From assembly GCA_903830725.1 (NCBI GenBank), contig CAIKVH010000060.1:1-62895 (forward strand): DNA of 62,895 bases. The letters are read 5' to 3'. This document shows positions 9,248 through 18,771 of the stretch, piece by piece. Within the stretch, counting starts at the first letter, position 1; each line of letters begins with the position of its first letter. This DNA is from an uncultured Burkholderiales bacterium (lineage in GTDB: Bacteria > Pseudomonadota > Gammaproteobacteria > Burkholderiales > Burkholderiaceae_C). The notes beneath the pieces were generated by a model. The model had not been told where the DNA came from, ran no database searches, and saw only the letters and a program-made list of their open reading frames with translations. The position numbers were made by a program, and so were the translations under genes.

Positions 9248-9263
9248 GCCAAGTAAACTTGGC
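9229..9263 (+). repeat. Nine-base tandem triplication across the moaE stop, ending in a hairpin
   Basis: GGCCAAGT plus one base occurs three times in a row (9229-9255). The second and third copies place stop codons TAG and TAA nine bases apart. The last copy pairs with ACTTGGC (9257-9263) to form a 6-bp hairpin. It looks like replication slippage; the hairpin lacks a T-run, so terminator function is doubtful. Confidence 0.7.
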
Positions 9264-9290
9264 GCGCTCGAGTTTATCGCGTTCGAGTCG

Positions 9291-9827
9291 TTAAGGATTC
9301 GCTATTTCTACTTCATTTAAGAAAGATGAAATCAATTTTTGAAGCACTGACTCGATTAACTTTTCGTTAGTTATTTTGCGCTCTCTAGGCTCTTTTTTCT
9401 CACCAGTTGGCTGGGCAACTTCGTCCTCACTGGCAACAGCATAGTTAAGAAGTGAACTCTCCCAAAGCGATGCGTAAATCTTTTTATCTTTAAAGCTAAT
9501 CAAGCGGTTCAGCTCAATTTGCGTAACAAAGAAACACGAAGGAGCTTTATCCTCCTCGTATGAAGTGGGGAGGGTTGTAATATTTAGTGCAATGTAATCC
9601 TCGGCACTAGGCTCAATTTTAAGAACTCTGGATTGATTTAATATAAATTTAACGGAGCGCAGTAGTTCAGATTTATTCAACCCACATGCTTTCGCGTCAT
9701 CATCGACTTCCAAAATAACATCTATTGAGTTGATGCCCTTAAAGCGAATCGTTTGAAAAATATTGGAATTATTTTGTGCAAACGTCGGTTGGCATACAAG
9801 GATCAAGAGTAGGAGTAATTTTTTCAT
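9291..9827 (-). CDS. Secreted protein of unknown function
   Basis: A 178-residue protein starting at the ATG 9827, which gives a clear signal peptide (MKKLLLLLILVCQPTFAQ, cleavage after AQ). A longer in-frame reading begins at 9902 but would bury the signal. The mature part is charged, with two Cys residues (one in the DAKACGLNK segment, one in APSCFF) that could form a disulfide, and a Lys/Glu-rich tail. I recognise no family. It converges with moaE and is followed on the other strand by another secreted protein, but the two do not look like an operon. Confidence 0.7.
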   Translation of the reverse strand: MKKLLLLLILVCQPTFAQNNSNIFQTIRFKGINSIDVILEVDDDAKACGLNKSELLRSVKFILNQSRVLKIEPSAEDYIALNITTLPTSYEEDKAPSCFFVTQIELNRLISFKDKKIYASLWESSLLNYAVASEDEVAQPTGEKKEPRERKITNEKLIESVLQKLISSFLNEVEIANP

Positions 9828-10162
9828 GAAAATAGTTGGATTTGATTTATTGCAACCTAGCTTTAATAGTATCGGCTTATAGCCTTCAAATCTTGAATCC
9901 AAAAGTAGAGAATTTGGTTTTTCACCTGGAAAATTGAAGTGAAAATATCGGATTTTAGGATTTTGTCGGGATTTTAGGGCGTTTTTTGCGATATTTGGTG
10001 CTGTTGTTAGGGATTTACGGGGGGGTGGCGAAGTTGGTAAGAGTGCAAAATGAAAGACGTCATTTGACGAATCCCTAAATCAAAGGATACGTTTGGAGTT
10101 TTAAATTCCAGATACAAATATTGCTTTGAATTTACAAGTAAAAAACATAAACGGAGACCTTG

Positions 10163-10693
10163 ATGAAATTAACCGCGTACAAAATTGTCCTTACCTCTTT
10201 CTTGGCCCTATTGGCGGGGATTAGTAATGCCCAAACAAATGCAACTCCCACTCCTAATCCAATGGACACTATCCCAGAGGCAATGCCTTTTGACGTGCCC
10301 TATGGCTCGCCGATTGGACTTGATAAAGCCGAGGCACTAATTAACGCCGTGATGAATGAGTCTAAAAGACGTAATTGGAAGATGAATATTGCTGTGGTAG
10401 ATTCTGGAGGCAATTTGGTATCCTTTAAAAGGATGGACGGGGCTCAGTATGCGTCGATCCAAATCGCAGAACACAAGGCAAGGGTGGCAGTGCGTTTTCG
10501 CAGAGAAACTAAACTACTTGAAGACGCAATCCAAAAATTTGCTTATGTCGCAACCCTGGACGATGTCATTGCTTCTAGAGGGGGGATACCGCTGGTCGTA
10601 GACGGAAAGATTATTGGTGCCCTGGGATGCTCTGGTGGTACGGGTTCCCAAGACGAGGCGGTCTGTAAATTTGGTGCAGCTCAACTTAAGTAG
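10163..10693 (+). CDS. Exported GlcG/HbpS-like heme-binding family protein (DUF336)
   Basis: A 176-residue protein with a signal peptide (cleavage near SNAQ) followed by a GlcG/HbpS domain: SPIGLDKAEALINAVMNESKRRNW, NIAVVDSGGNLVSFKRMDGA and the terminal GGIPLVVDGKIIGALGCSGG block. Family members bind heme or small ligands, and many have no known role. The ATG at 10163 follows GGAGA with good spacing; an upstream TTG adds one residue and is less likely. The C terminus carries two extra Cys (GCSGG, EAVCKF). It is monocistronic, with its own terminator. Confidence 0.88.
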   Translation: MKLTAYKIVLTSFLALLAGISNAQTNATPTPNPMDTIPEAMPFDVPYGSPIGLDKAEALINAVMNESKRRNWKMNIAVVDSGGNLVSFKRMDGAQYASIQIAEHKARVAVRFRRETKLLEDAIQKFAYVATLDDVIASRGGIPLVVDGKIIGALGCSGGTGSQDEAVCKFGAAQLK

Positions 10694-10718
10694 ATTAAAA
10701 AATCTGCAGTTTGAAAAT

Positions 10719-10742
10719 GGGCTTCTACGGAGGCCCTTTTTT
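10719..10742 (+). terminator. Intrinsic terminator after the GlcG-like gene
   Basis: A 7-bp stem (GGGCTTC / GAGGCCC) with a TACG tetraloop is followed by a run of T residues, 25 bases past the stop codon. Confidence 0.85.
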
Positions 10743-10954
10743 ATTGGTCTTTTTGACGAATACATCAAGCTTTAAGTAAGCAAATTTAATTTATTTCTGG
10801 TTATGATTATTTCAATATGGCGACAAAGAGAAATTTGAAGGAAAGATTTATAGAAAAATAAAATTAATTTAATTACAAATTCATATCCTGGATTATGATA
10901 GTCGGTTGTTAATTTTTTGTTATTAACTATCCAATCATTCAATTCGGAGTAAAA

Positions 10955-11983
10955 ATGTCTGCTGAAATTAATCATAGCCACGTACAAAAGGGACTAATTG
11001 AGTCAATTTTTACAGAGCCTTTGAGTCATTCGTTCAAACGATGGGCTGCAGTCATAAATTTTTGGATTTACGTGTCGTGTATATCCATGGCATTAGAGAC
11101 AGTTGAGCCCTATGGAGTCGAGTTTTTGGAGTGGTTCCACGTCGTTGAGTATGCCGCTGTTATTTTCTTTATTTTGGACTATGTGGGTAACGTTTATTTT
11201 GCAGTAAACCGCTTGAAATATATTGTTAGTTTTTGGGGTTTGGTTGATTTGATTTCAATTTTGCCCACTATCTTGCAAATTTTAAATTTAGGTATGTTGC
11301 AAGGCGCGAAGGTCTTTCGCCTTTTGAGAGTAGTGCGGGTACTCCGAGTTTTGAAAATGGCTAAAGCAGCATTAAAAGAGTTAACTAACAAGGTTAAATC
11401 TGCAAATCCAATAGTTACAAATTTAAGAATTTACTTTATTGCTTTATTCTCCGTTTTGATGATCTCAAGTAGCTTAATGTTTTTTGTAGAAGGTGAGCTT
11501 TATTCCCCAGAGGCTATGGAGGTCGGTCAGATGGAGTTGGACGCTCATCTGAAACTTAATCCGCTTCCAGTGGACGCCCCGCCAGAGGCTTCAAAGTTCA
11601 TGCCGCACGATCCCGTAAGTAAAAATCCAATTCCAGAGGATAAGCGCTTTTACACATCCATACCGGCTTCAATGTGGTGGTGTATCGTTACTTTGACAAC
11701 GACCGGTTACGGCGATATGTTCCCCGTTACGTTTTGGGGAAGAATCATTGCTGGAGTAACCATGTTGTTAGGCTTGGTATTGTTTGGTGTATTAATGAAT
11801 ATTGTGGGTAAAACTTTAATGGTTTTACTCTTTGGCGAATCATCTGACGATAAACATCATGCAGTTGACAAAAACGCAATCATCACAGACATGCTTCACC
11901 TTGACTTTATATCTGCCGAGCAAGCAGTTAAGATGTTAAAGCTAAGCGAAGAAGAGTTAAAGAATCATCTTAAAAATATTTGA
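10955..11983 (+). CDS. Voltage-gated potassium channel (ion transporter family)
   Basis: A 342-residue inner-membrane channel subunit with six predicted transmembrane segments. S4 carries regularly spaced arginines (FRLLRVVRVLRVLKM), and the selectivity filter is TTTGYGD with a following pore helix partner. Between S5 and the pore there is an unusual acidic and proline-rich insert of roughly 50 residues (around residues 180-230). The cytoplasmic tail has a short helical domain (DMLHLDFISAEQAVKMLKLSEEEL). A GGAG ribosome-binding site precedes the ATG. It is monocistronic. Substrate selectivity for K+ is inferred from the filter. Confidence 0.92.
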   Translation: MSAEINHSHVQKGLIESIFTEPLSHSFKRWAAVINFWIYVSCISMALETVEPYGVEFLEWFHVVEYAAVIFFILDYVGNVYFAVNRLKYIVSFWGLVDLISILPTILQILNLGMLQGAKVFRLLRVVRVLRVLKMAKAALKELTNKVKSANPIVTNLRIYFIALFSVLMISSSLMFFVEGELYSPEAMEVGQMELDAHLKLNPLPVDAPPEASKFMPHDPVSKNPIPEDKRFYTSIPASMWWCIVTLTTTGYGDMFPVTFWGRIIAGVTMLLGLVLFGVLMNIVGKTLMVLLFGESSDDKHHAVDKNAIITDMLHLDFISAEQAVKMLKLSEEELKNHLKNI

Positions 11984-12022
11984 TGCGTAGGATTTGATTT
12001 TTAACCAATAGATATAAATAAT

Positions 12023-12874
12023 ATGCAAGTAAATTCACTCCCCTCAGGCTCATTGTCTCCCTCGGTACCGGAGTTTGGTCTAATCATCGTTGGTGATGAA
12101 ATTTTGTCCGGTAAGCGTCTTGATAAACATATGAGTAAGGTTATTGAGCTGTTGAGCGCGCGGGGTCTGGGCTTGTCCCAAGTTGAGATAGTAGGCGACT
12201 CGCCTGAGCGGATTACTAAGATGCTTGAGGTTGCCTTTAACACTTCTGGCGTTTATTTTTCTTGTGGCGGAATTGGTGCTACGCCAGATGACCATACGCG
12301 TCAATGCGCAGCACGTGCGTTGGGGGCTGATTTGAAACTGCACCCTGAGGCCGAGGTGCTTATTCGACAAAGAATGATGGACCTAGCAAAAGAGTCTGGT
12401 AACCCCTACGTGCCTGATCATCCAGACAACATTCACCGCTTAAACATGGGCGTGTTTCCGCTTGGTGCAGAGTTGATCCATAACCCCTATAACAAAATTC
12501 CCGGCTTCACTTGTGTCGGGTCCTTGGGAACTGTTCATTTCGTTCCTGGTTTTCCAGTTATGGCCTGGCCAATGATTGAATGGGTTTTGGATAACAAGTA
12601 CAAGCACTTTCATCAACTCTCTCAAACGGCCGAACTCTCTGTCATTGTTTACGGCGCCATGGAGGCGGCTTTAACCCCGTATATGCTGAGCATAGAGGCC
12701 TCTTATCCTGGCATCAAGGTCTTTAGTCTTCCAAGTGTTGATCACCCTCAACACGGCAAGCACATTGAGCTTGGTGTAAAAGGCTCCAAGCCCCTCGTGA
12801 ATGAGGCATACAAAACCTTAAAACAAAAAATGGTTGAATTTGGTGCGTCAATGGGTCCCGAGTTGGTGCGTTAG
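12023..12874 (+). CDS. CinA-like molybdopterin-binding domain protein
   Basis: A 283-residue protein with the MoCF/CinA N-terminal fold: GLIIVGDEILSGKRLDKH, a FSCGGIGATPDDHT motif and a FVPGFPVMAWPM block. It lacks the C-terminal nicotinamide-mononucleotide amidohydrolase domain of full CinA. Family members are annotated as competence/damage-inducible protein A or molybdopterin-binding protein, but the true substrate is unclear. It lies between the K+ channel and glnA without tight coupling to either. Confidence 0.85.
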   Translation: MQVNSLPSGSLSPSVPEFGLIIVGDEILSGKRLDKHMSKVIELLSARGLGLSQVEIVGDSPERITKMLEVAFNTSGVYFSCGGIGATPDDHTRQCAARALGADLKLHPEAEVLIRQRMMDLAKESGNPYVPDHPDNIHRLNMGVFPLGAELIHNPYNKIPGFTCVGSLGTVHFVPGFPVMAWPMIEWVLDNKYKHFHQLSQTAELSVIVYGAMEAALTPYMLSIEASYPGIKVFSLPSVDHPQHGKHIELGVKGSKPLVNEAYKTLKQKMVEFGASMGPELVR

Positions 12875-12980
12875 TTTTTATGAACTAATTTGGTGCAAAA
12901 TATAGTATTAGTTATAAAGAACTATTTTTTGGCTAATTTGGTCCTGAAATTATCGGCCGAGGGCCAACTTTCTCCAAAAA

Positions 12981-12998
12981 TGCACAAGAGTAGGTGCA
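12981..12998 (+). promoter_or_regulatory. Candidate NtrC-binding site upstream of glnA
   Basis: TGCAC and GTGCA arms form an inverted repeat about 50 bases upstream of the sigma-54 element. The E. coli NtrC consensus TGCACC-N5-GGTGCA has seven bases between these five-base arms; here there are eight, so the match is suggestive but imperfect. The presence of ntrBC downstream supports it. Confidence 0.45.
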
Positions 12999-13048
12999 CA
13001 ATCTAGCGTTTTCGACTTTATTTCAACTTTAATGGGTGTTCGGTCAGA

Positions 13049-13064
13049 TGGCACAAATTCTGCT
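13049..13064 (+). promoter_or_regulatory. Sigma-54 promoter of glnA
   Basis: TGGCAC-N5-CTGCT matches the -24/-12 sigma-54 consensus (TGGCACN5TTGCA), with the required spacing between the GG and GC doublets. It lies about 50 bases before the glnA start, predicting transcription from near 13075 under NtrC control. Confidence 0.8.
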
Positions 13065-13114
13065 CGATACATCTTTTAAATTTCAATAACCTTCCCCCTT
13101 AGGAGATACCCAAG

Positions 13115-14530
13115 ATGGCCAAAAATGTGTCAGACGTCATGAAACTAGTTAAAGAAAACGAAGTTAAATTCGTAGACTTCAGATTTACAGATACCAGGGG
13201 CAAAGAGCAGCACGTTACAGTGCCGATTTCTGCTTTTAATGAAGAGAAATTTACTGAAGGACATGCTTTTGACGGTTCTTCCATCGCGGGTTGGAAAGGC
13301 ATTGAGGCGTCTGACATGTTGCTTATGCCAGATGCAGGTTCTGTATTCTTGGACCCTTTCTTCCAAGAGCCTACTATTGCGCTTTCTTGTGATGTTTACG
13401 AGCCATTCGAGCGCAAGCCCTACGACCGCGATCCACGCTCTATCGCAGGTCGCGCAGAGGCTTACCTTAAGTCATCTGGTATCGGAGATACAGCTTATTT
13501 TGGACCTGAGCCAGAATTCTTCATTTTTGATGATGTTCGTTGGTCAAATGAAATGGGCGGTGCATTCTTTAAAATCGATGAATACGAAGCTCCATGGAAC
13601 TCTGGTGAAAAATTGGAAGGCGGCAACCGCGGTCACCGCCCCACAGTAAAGGGCGGTTATTTCCCAGTTCCCCCGGTTGATAGCATGCAAGATATGCGTG
13701 CAGAGATGTCCCTGCTTTTAGAAGAGATGGGCATTCCTGTTGAGGTATTCCATCACGAAGTTGCTGGTGCTGGTCAAAACGAGATCGGTACAAAGTTTTC
13801 TACTTTGGTTGAGCGCGCTGACTGGACACAGAAACTGAAATATGTAGTTTGGAACGTAGCAAATGCTTACGGCAAAACTGCCACATTTATGCCTAAGCCT
13901 CTGGTCGGTGACAATGGTTCTGGTATGCACGTTCACCAATCCATTTGGAAGGGTGGCAAGAACCTTTTTGCAGGTACCGGATACGCTGGACTAAGCGATA
14001 CAGCGCTTTTCTACATCGGTGGAATTATCAAGCACGCTCGCGCTTTGAATGCCATTACAAATCCTACAACCAATAGCTACAAACGCTTGGTTCCTGGTTT
14101 TGAGGCGCCTGTTAAATTGGCCTACTCAAGTCGTAACCGTTCCGCCTCTATTCGCATTCCTTATGTGAACAGCGATAAGGCTCGTCGTATTGAGGCACGT
14201 TTCCCAGATCCAATGTCTAACCCCTACCTTTGCTTCTCAGCACTCATGATGGCTGGCCTCGACGGTATCGAGAACAAGATCCATCCTGGTGAGGCAGCAA
14301 CTAAAGACTTGTACCACTTGCCACCCGAGGAAGACGCGTTGGTGCCAACCGTCTGCCATAGCTTGGATCAGGCGCTTGATTATCTTGATAAAGACCGCGC
14401 ATTCTTGACCAAAGGCGGAGTGTTCTCAGACGCAATGATTGATGCATACATTGAACTAAAGATGCAAGAAGTCACACGATTCCGTATGGCAACTCATCCT
14501 GTTGAGTTTGATATGTATTACTCACTATAA
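13115..14530 (+). CDS. glnA: Glutamine synthetase type I
   Basis: The 471-residue dodecameric GS makes glutamine from glutamate, ammonia and ATP. Typical blocks are [28 protein letters not shown], the [13 protein letters not shown]/metal region, the NRSASIRIP glutamate site and the [10 protein letters not shown] adenylylation segment (Tyr400), so it belongs to the GSI-beta class regulated by adenylylation. A strong AGGAGA ribosome-binding site and a sigma-54 promoter lie upstream, and a terminator follows. Its place before ntrB-ntrC is the usual nitrogen-control arrangement. Confidence 0.98.
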   Translation: MAKNVSDVMKLVKENEVKFVDFRFTDTRGKEQHVTVPISAFNEEKFTEGHAFDGSSIAGWKGIEASDMLLMPDAGSVFLDPFFQEPTIALSCDVYEPFERKPYDRDPRSIAGRAEAYLKSSGIGDTAYFGPEPEFFIFDDVRWSNEMGGAFFKIDEYEAPWNSGEKLEGGNRGHRPTVKGGYFPVPPVDSMQDMRAEMSLLLEEMGIPVEVFHHEVAGAGQNEIGTKFSTLVERADWTQKLKYVVWNVANAYGKTATFMPKPLVGDNGSGMHVHQSIWKGGKNLFAGTGYAGLSDTALFYIGGIIKHARALNAITNPTTNSYKRLVPGFEAPVKLAYSSRNRSASIRIPYVNSDKARRIEARFPDPMSNPYLCFSALMMAGLDGIENKIHPGEAATKDLYHLPPEEDALVPTVCHSLDQALDYLDKDRAFLTKGGVFSDAMIDAYIELKMQEVTRFRMATHPVEFDMYYSL

Positions 14531-14554
14531 GTTGAGCAACGCGTTTCAGAAAAA

Positions 14555-14579
14555 GGACGGCGTTGCCGTCCTTTTTTTT
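14555..14579 (+). terminator. Intrinsic terminator after glnA
   Basis: A perfect 7-bp GC-rich stem (GGACGGC / GCCGTCC) with a three-base loop is followed by eight T residues, 24 bases past the glnA stop. Read-through would be needed for glnA-ntrBC co-transcription. Confidence 0.92.
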
Positions 14580-14606
14580 GATAAATTAATTCGATTTGTG
14601 CTTAAG

Positions 14607-15086
14607 ATGAATTCAGTGTTCAAAATATCGCGGTGCATCTTTTTGTGTGTGAGTTGTATTCAACTCGCCTATCCGCAGACTGAGCAAGAGGTTTGGAAAT
14701 GCGGGAATTTACTCACAAATCAGCCTGAGCTTGAGAGCCCATTGAGTGAGAGAGCGAAGTGTAAGTTGCTAGACACCCCTCGTGGTTCGGTGACGGTTGT
14801 AGGGGGGAGTCAGCATCTGCCTACCCTATTGCCCAACACAGCACCCAAGACAGCACTCAACTCTGTAGCGTCTTACGCTGGAGGTGAGCAAATTTCTCGG
14901 GACCAAATGGGAAAAATTATTTTGTTAAATGAACGCGCTCGGATAACTGCCAGGCAAACTCTACTAGAGGGACGACTGAAGGGGCTAGCAATCACGCCCG
15001 GCGAAAGACAAGAGATCGAAAGTGAGATGAATCGCAATACGGCAGATCTCAATGGGTTGAAGCGTGAAATCGCAAAACTTCCTTAG
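14607..15086 (+). CDS. Small exported protein of unknown function
   Basis: A 159-residue protein starting at ATG 14607. The N terminus resembles a signal peptide (KISRCIFLCVSCIQLAYPQ). The first mature segment, EVWKCGNLLTNQP, resembles the Cys-containing start of DUF4124-like periplasmic proteins. The C-terminal third is helical and charged (ARQTLLEGRLKGLAITPGER...). The open frame extends upstream into glnA but without a plausible start there. It lies between glnA and ntrB, a slot held by similar small secreted proteins in some betaproteobacteria. Its role is unknown. Confidence 0.7.
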   Translation: MNSVFKISRCIFLCVSCIQLAYPQTEQEVWKCGNLLTNQPELESPLSERAKCKLLDTPRGSVTVVGGSQHLPTLLPNTAPKTALNSVASYAGGEQISRDQMGKIILLNERARITARQTLLEGRLKGLAITPGERQEIESEMNRNTADLNGLKREIAKLP

Positions 15087-15119
15087 CTGGTATTTTCTTT
15101 ATTAAAAGGTGGGCTCATT

Positions 15120-16178
15120 TTGAACTCGGATTCTCGGTTTAACTCTTATGATTTATTGGCAACTTTGGTTGTCGTTGCTGATCAAGAGGGGCGCGTTATT
15201 TTCGCAAACTCTGCCTTTGAAGAGGTGATGGAGATTCCAAGACGCTCCATAGCGGGGGCCTCACTTCTCAACTTATTTGTTGAAAAAGAGTTTTTTGAGG
15301 GTGCGCTTGTCGGTGCTAAGGCCAAGGAGTTTGCTGCTTTCAGGTTTGATGCGCACGTCAAGCTCTTTCCCAAGGATGACTTTGCAGTGCACGTGATTAT
15401 GGTGCCACTTGATCAAAATAATGATATTTTGATTGAGCTGCTCCCTCTAGATAAACAAAATAGGATAGATAAAGAAGAGCGGATACTTGATCAAGCACAG
15501 GCTAACAAGGAGCTCATTCGAAATTTAGCGCATGAAATTAAAAACCCGCTTGGAGGGATTCGCGGCGCAGCCCAACTGCTGGAGATGGAGATTGAATCTA
15601 AAGATCTCATTGAGTACACCCAAGTCATCATTCGAGAGGCCGATAGGCTACAGGCATTGGTGGACCGTTTATTGGCTCCCCACCGAAAACCGCACATAGT
15701 TGCCCCAGTTAATATTCATGCAGTCTGTGAGCGGGTTAGGTCGTTGATTTTGGCGGAATTTCCCAAGGGCTTAAAGGTGATCAGGGACTACGATATCTCT
15801 ATCCCTGAGTTCAGAGGAGATGTGGAGCAGTTGATACAAGCCATTTTGAATCTTGTCCACAACGCAGCTCAGGCCTTAACTGAACAAATAGCCAATGGAA
15901 TGGGAATGATTACTCTTAGGACTCGGATTGCCAGGCAAGTAACTTTTGGAAAGCAGATGAACCGATTGGCACTGGAATTGCATGTAATAGATAATGGACC
16001 GGGGATTCCGGAATCTATCAAAGATAGGTTGTTTTACCCCTTGGTCACTGGGAAAGACGGGGGATCGGGTTTAGGGTTGAATTTAGCGCAAACTTTTATT
16101 CAACAACATTCGGGGGTCATTGAATGTCACAGCGAGCCTGGGAAAACAGATTTCATGATTTTGATTCCTTTGCCTTAA
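15120..16178 (+). CDS. glnL: Nitrogen regulation sensor kinase NtrB (GlnL)
   Basis: A 352-residue cytoplasmic histidine kinase/phosphatase that controls NtrC according to nitrogen status through PII. It has an N-terminal PAS domain (VVVADQEGRVIFANSAF), the phospho-acceptor H box LAHEIKNPLGG (His138), the N box NLVHNAAQAL, the G1 box DNGPGIP and the G2 box GSGLGLN. The likely start is TTG 15120, with AGGTGG eight bases upstream. It is 33 bases after the small exported protein and next to ntrC. Confidence 0.94.
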   Translation: MNSDSRFNSYDLLATLVVVADQEGRVIFANSAFEEVMEIPRRSIAGASLLNLFVEKEFFEGALVGAKAKEFAAFRFDAHVKLFPKDDFAVHVIMVPLDQNNDILIELLPLDKQNRIDKEERILDQAQANKELIRNLAHEIKNPLGGIRGAAQLLEMEIESKDLIEYTQVIIREADRLQALVDRLLAPHRKPHIVAPVNIHAVCERVRSLILAEFPKGLKVIRDYDISIPEFRGDVEQLIQAILNLVHNAAQALTEQIANGMGMITLRTRIARQVTFGKQMNRLALELHVIDNGPGIPESIKDRLFYPLVTGKDGGSGLGLNLAQTFIQQHSGVIECHSEPGKTDFMILIPLP

Positions 16179-16250
16179 GGATTTTTGCCTTTAAAGGTCA
16201 AGGACGCGTCTAAACAAGCACTAAGTGATAAAACTAGAGGTAAATTTTTA

Positions 16251-17864
16251 ATGAAACCAATTTGGATCGTTGATGATGATCAGTCCATCCGCTTTGTTTT
16301 AGAGAAAGCGTTGATGCGTGAGGATATGCCGACCAGGAGTTTTACAAATCCTCAGGAGGTTTTAAAGGCTCTTGAAACCTGTTCCCCTGAGGAGGGACCT
16401 CAAGTTCTAGTAAGTGATATTCGAATGCCGGGAGGTACGGGGCTCGAACTGTTAACCGCCGTAAAAGAGAAGCATCCAGCCTTGCCCGTCATCATCATGA
16501 CGGCTTATTCTGATTTAGATAGTGCTGTTTCTTCTTTTCAAGGCGGTGCATTTGAGTATTTGCCCAAGCCTTTCGATCTTCCCAAAGCGATAGAGTTAAT
16601 ACGTCGCGCAGTTGATGAGAGCAAACGCGAGCAGGGTGACTCTGTGAGCGCACGCCTATCTGCAGAGATGCTTGGCCAAGCGCCCGCAATGCAAGATGTA
16701 TTCAGAGCGATTGGTCGCCTAAGTCAAAGTGTAGTGACAGTTATGATTACCGGTGAATCCGGATCAGGTAAAGAGTTAGTAGCGCGGGCACTTCACAAAC
16801 ATTCAATCCGTGCCAGTGGCCCCTTTGTCGCTATCAATACTGCTGCAATCCCCAAGGATCTCTTAGAGAGCGAATTGTTTGGTCATGAACGAGGAGCGTT
16901 CACTGGTGCCCAAACCATGCGAAGAGGACGTTTTGAACAGGCTGAAGGAGGGACACTTTTCTTAGACGAGATTGGTGATATGCCCTTTGATTTACAAACG
17001 CGACTGTTGCGAGTTCTAAGCGATGGTAATTTTTACCGCGTTGGCGGACACGTTGCACTAAAAGCAAACGTCAGAGTTATCGCTGCAACCCATCAAGATC
17101 TTGAGCAACGCGTTAAAGACGGTGTGTTCCGGGAAGATTTATTCCACCGTTTAAATGTGATTAGACTTAGGTTGCCAGCACTTCGCGAGCGACTTGAGGA
17201 CATTCCAATGCTGACGTATCATTTCCTTCAACAAAGTGCACAACAACTTGGTGTTGAATCTAAAAGAATATCAGAGAGCGCTATTGCTGTGTTGCAAGGC
17301 TTTTCTTTTCCCGGTAATGTGCGACAACTTGAGAACATCTGTCATTGGCTGACTGTAATGGCTCCGGCTCAAACTATTGAACCCAAAGATTTGCCACCAG
17401 ATGTATTGCAATCTTTTGCAAACGCTGGGGCTGATATCCCTTCCTTGCCTTTTCAAGCCGGTGGATCCAATTCAAATGCTGTAGCTCAGTCTAATTCGTC
17501 CAGTCCTTCTAATGCGTTGGGCACTGGAGGCGGCGCTTTGCCAGATCCTCTAAGTCCGCCTGCAATGGGTTTAAATAATAACTTCCCCTCAACGATTCAA
17601 TCCGGGGTTGTTGGTTCTTTGAATCCAACATCTACCAGCCATTTCGGGGCTGACTGGCAAGTAGGCTTGGAAGCTCAGGCGATGTCCCTACTGGTCGCAG
17701 GACACCATGACGTGTGGGATATATTAAGCAGACGTTTTGAGAGTACCCTCATCCAAACTGCACTTGCAAATACGCGGGGGCGAAGGATTGAGGCTGCACA
17801 AAAATTAGGTATTGGTCGCAATACCATTACTCGAAAAATACAGGAACTTGGTTTAGAGTGTTGA
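16251..17864 (+). CDS. glnG: Nitrogen regulation response regulator NtrC (GlnG)
   Basis: A 537-residue sigma-54-dependent activator. It has a receiver domain with phospho-acceptor Asp56 ([11 protein letters not shown]), an AAA+ domain with Walker A GESGSGKE, the sigma-54-contacting GAFTGA loop and Walker B LFLDEIGD, and a C-terminal Fis-type helix-turn-helix ([22 protein letters not shown]). I chose ATG 16251 ([12 protein letters not shown]); a TTG at 16185 would add 22 atypical residues. The linker between the AAA+ and DNA-binding domains is long and rich in Ser, Asn, Gly and Pro (about residues 395-470). Confidence 0.95.
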   Translation: MKPIWIVDDDQSIRFVLEKALMREDMPTRSFTNPQEVLKALETCSPEEGPQVLVSDIRMPGGTGLELLTAVKEKHPALPVIIMTAYSDLDSAVSSFQGGAFEYLPKPFDLPKAIELIRRAVDESKREQGDSVSARLSAEMLGQAPAMQDVFRAIGRLSQSVVTVMITGESGSGKELVARALHKHSIRASGPFVAINTAAIPKDLLESELFGHERGAFTGAQTMRRGRFEQAEGGTLFLDEIGDMPFDLQTRLLRVLSDGNFYRVGGHVALKANVRVIAATHQDLEQRVKDGVFREDLFHRLNVIRLRLPALRERLEDIPMLTYHFLQQSAQQLGVESKRISESAIAVLQGFSFPGNVRQLENICHWLTVMAPAQTIEPKDLPPDVLQSFANAGADIPSLPFQAGGSNSNAVAQSNSSSPSNALGTGGGALPDPLSPPAMGLNNNFPSTIQSGVVGSLNPTSTSHFGADWQVGLEAQAMSLLVAGHHDVWDILSRRFESTLIQTALANTRGRRIEAAQKLGIGRNTITRKIQELGLEC

Positions 17865-17931
17865 CATCTAAAGGGACCGATAAGCGGCTCTCGCCTACTC
17901 GCCACGAGTGACAAGGAGTGCCTGATGAATT

Positions 17932-18732
17932 CTAATCAAAGCAGGCAATTACGGGAGTATGGTCACTTGGGCGTTCATTTTTACGCGGTCGCTTATCAAT
18001 CACACAATGAGTTAATTGAGACCTAAGCTCCTGGCTTACTAGGATATGATCAATTCTCAATCCACGGTTTCTTTTAAAAGCAAATTGTCGGTAATCCCAC
18101 CAAGAGTAGTTTTTCTCAGCTTGCTCGAATTCGCGAAATGCATCCTTAAATCCCAAATCAATGAGTGAGTTTAGATGCATCCTTTCCTCCTGCGTGCAGT
18201 GGATGGTTCCCTCTAGGTGAACGGGGTCCCATACATCTCTGGCATCAAAGGTGATGTTGAAGTCGCCCATTAAAACTAGTTTTGGATATCGCACTAATTC
18301 AGATTTAATCCAGTCATGTAGTGCTTTAAGCCAAAGCATCTTGTACTCGAATTTATCGCTACCAGGTGCTTGACCGTTTGGAAAGTAAGCGCCAATAATT
18401 CGAACCCCGTTGACCGTAGCCGAAATGACTCGCGCCATATCATCCTCAAAGCCGGGGATATTTTTAACGACATCTTCCAGGGGAGCCCGGGACACAAGCG
18501 CAACCCCGTTATAAGTTTTTTGACCAAAAAAAGCAATTTGAAACCCAGCTTCAACAAACTCTTTTACTGGAAACTTATCATCAGTCGTCTTCGTCTCTTG
18601 AATAGCAAGGACATCCACCCCGGAGCCAGTTGGCAAAGTTGAATCTAAATTTAAGGGATCTTTAGATAACCAATCTAGCACCTGGGGGAGTCGAACTGCT
18701 AAGGAATTTACATTCCAAGTCGCTAATTTCAT
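17932..18732 (-). CDS. xth: Exodeoxyribonuclease III
   Basis: A 266-residue member of the endonuclease/exonuclease/phosphatase fold that cleaves at abasic sites in base-excision repair. Catalytic motifs are present: ATWNVNSLAVRLPQV at the N terminus, IQETKT (metal-binding Glu), the YFPNG loop, GDFNIT (Asp-X-Asn) and SDHTPVI (catalytic Asp-His). The length matches bacterial ExoIII. It converges with ntrC and follows the DUF4337 gene on the same strand. Confidence 0.95.
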   Translation of the reverse strand: MKLATWNVNSLAVRLPQVLDWLSKDPLNLDSTLPTGSGVDVLAIQETKTTDDKFPVKEFVEAGFQIAFFGQKTYNGVALVSRAPLEDVVKNIPGFEDDMARVISATVNGVRIIGAYFPNGQAPGSDKFEYKMLWLKALHDWIKSELVRYPKLVLMGDFNITFDARDVWDPVHLEGTIHCTQEERMHLNSLIDLGFKDAFREFEQAEKNYSWWDYRQFAFKRNRGLRIDHILVSQELRSQLTHCVIDKRPRKNERPSDHTPVIACFD

Positions 18733-18771
18733 TGTTTTTTGAAAAAGACTTTTTAGGAGTTTTTTATGCTC

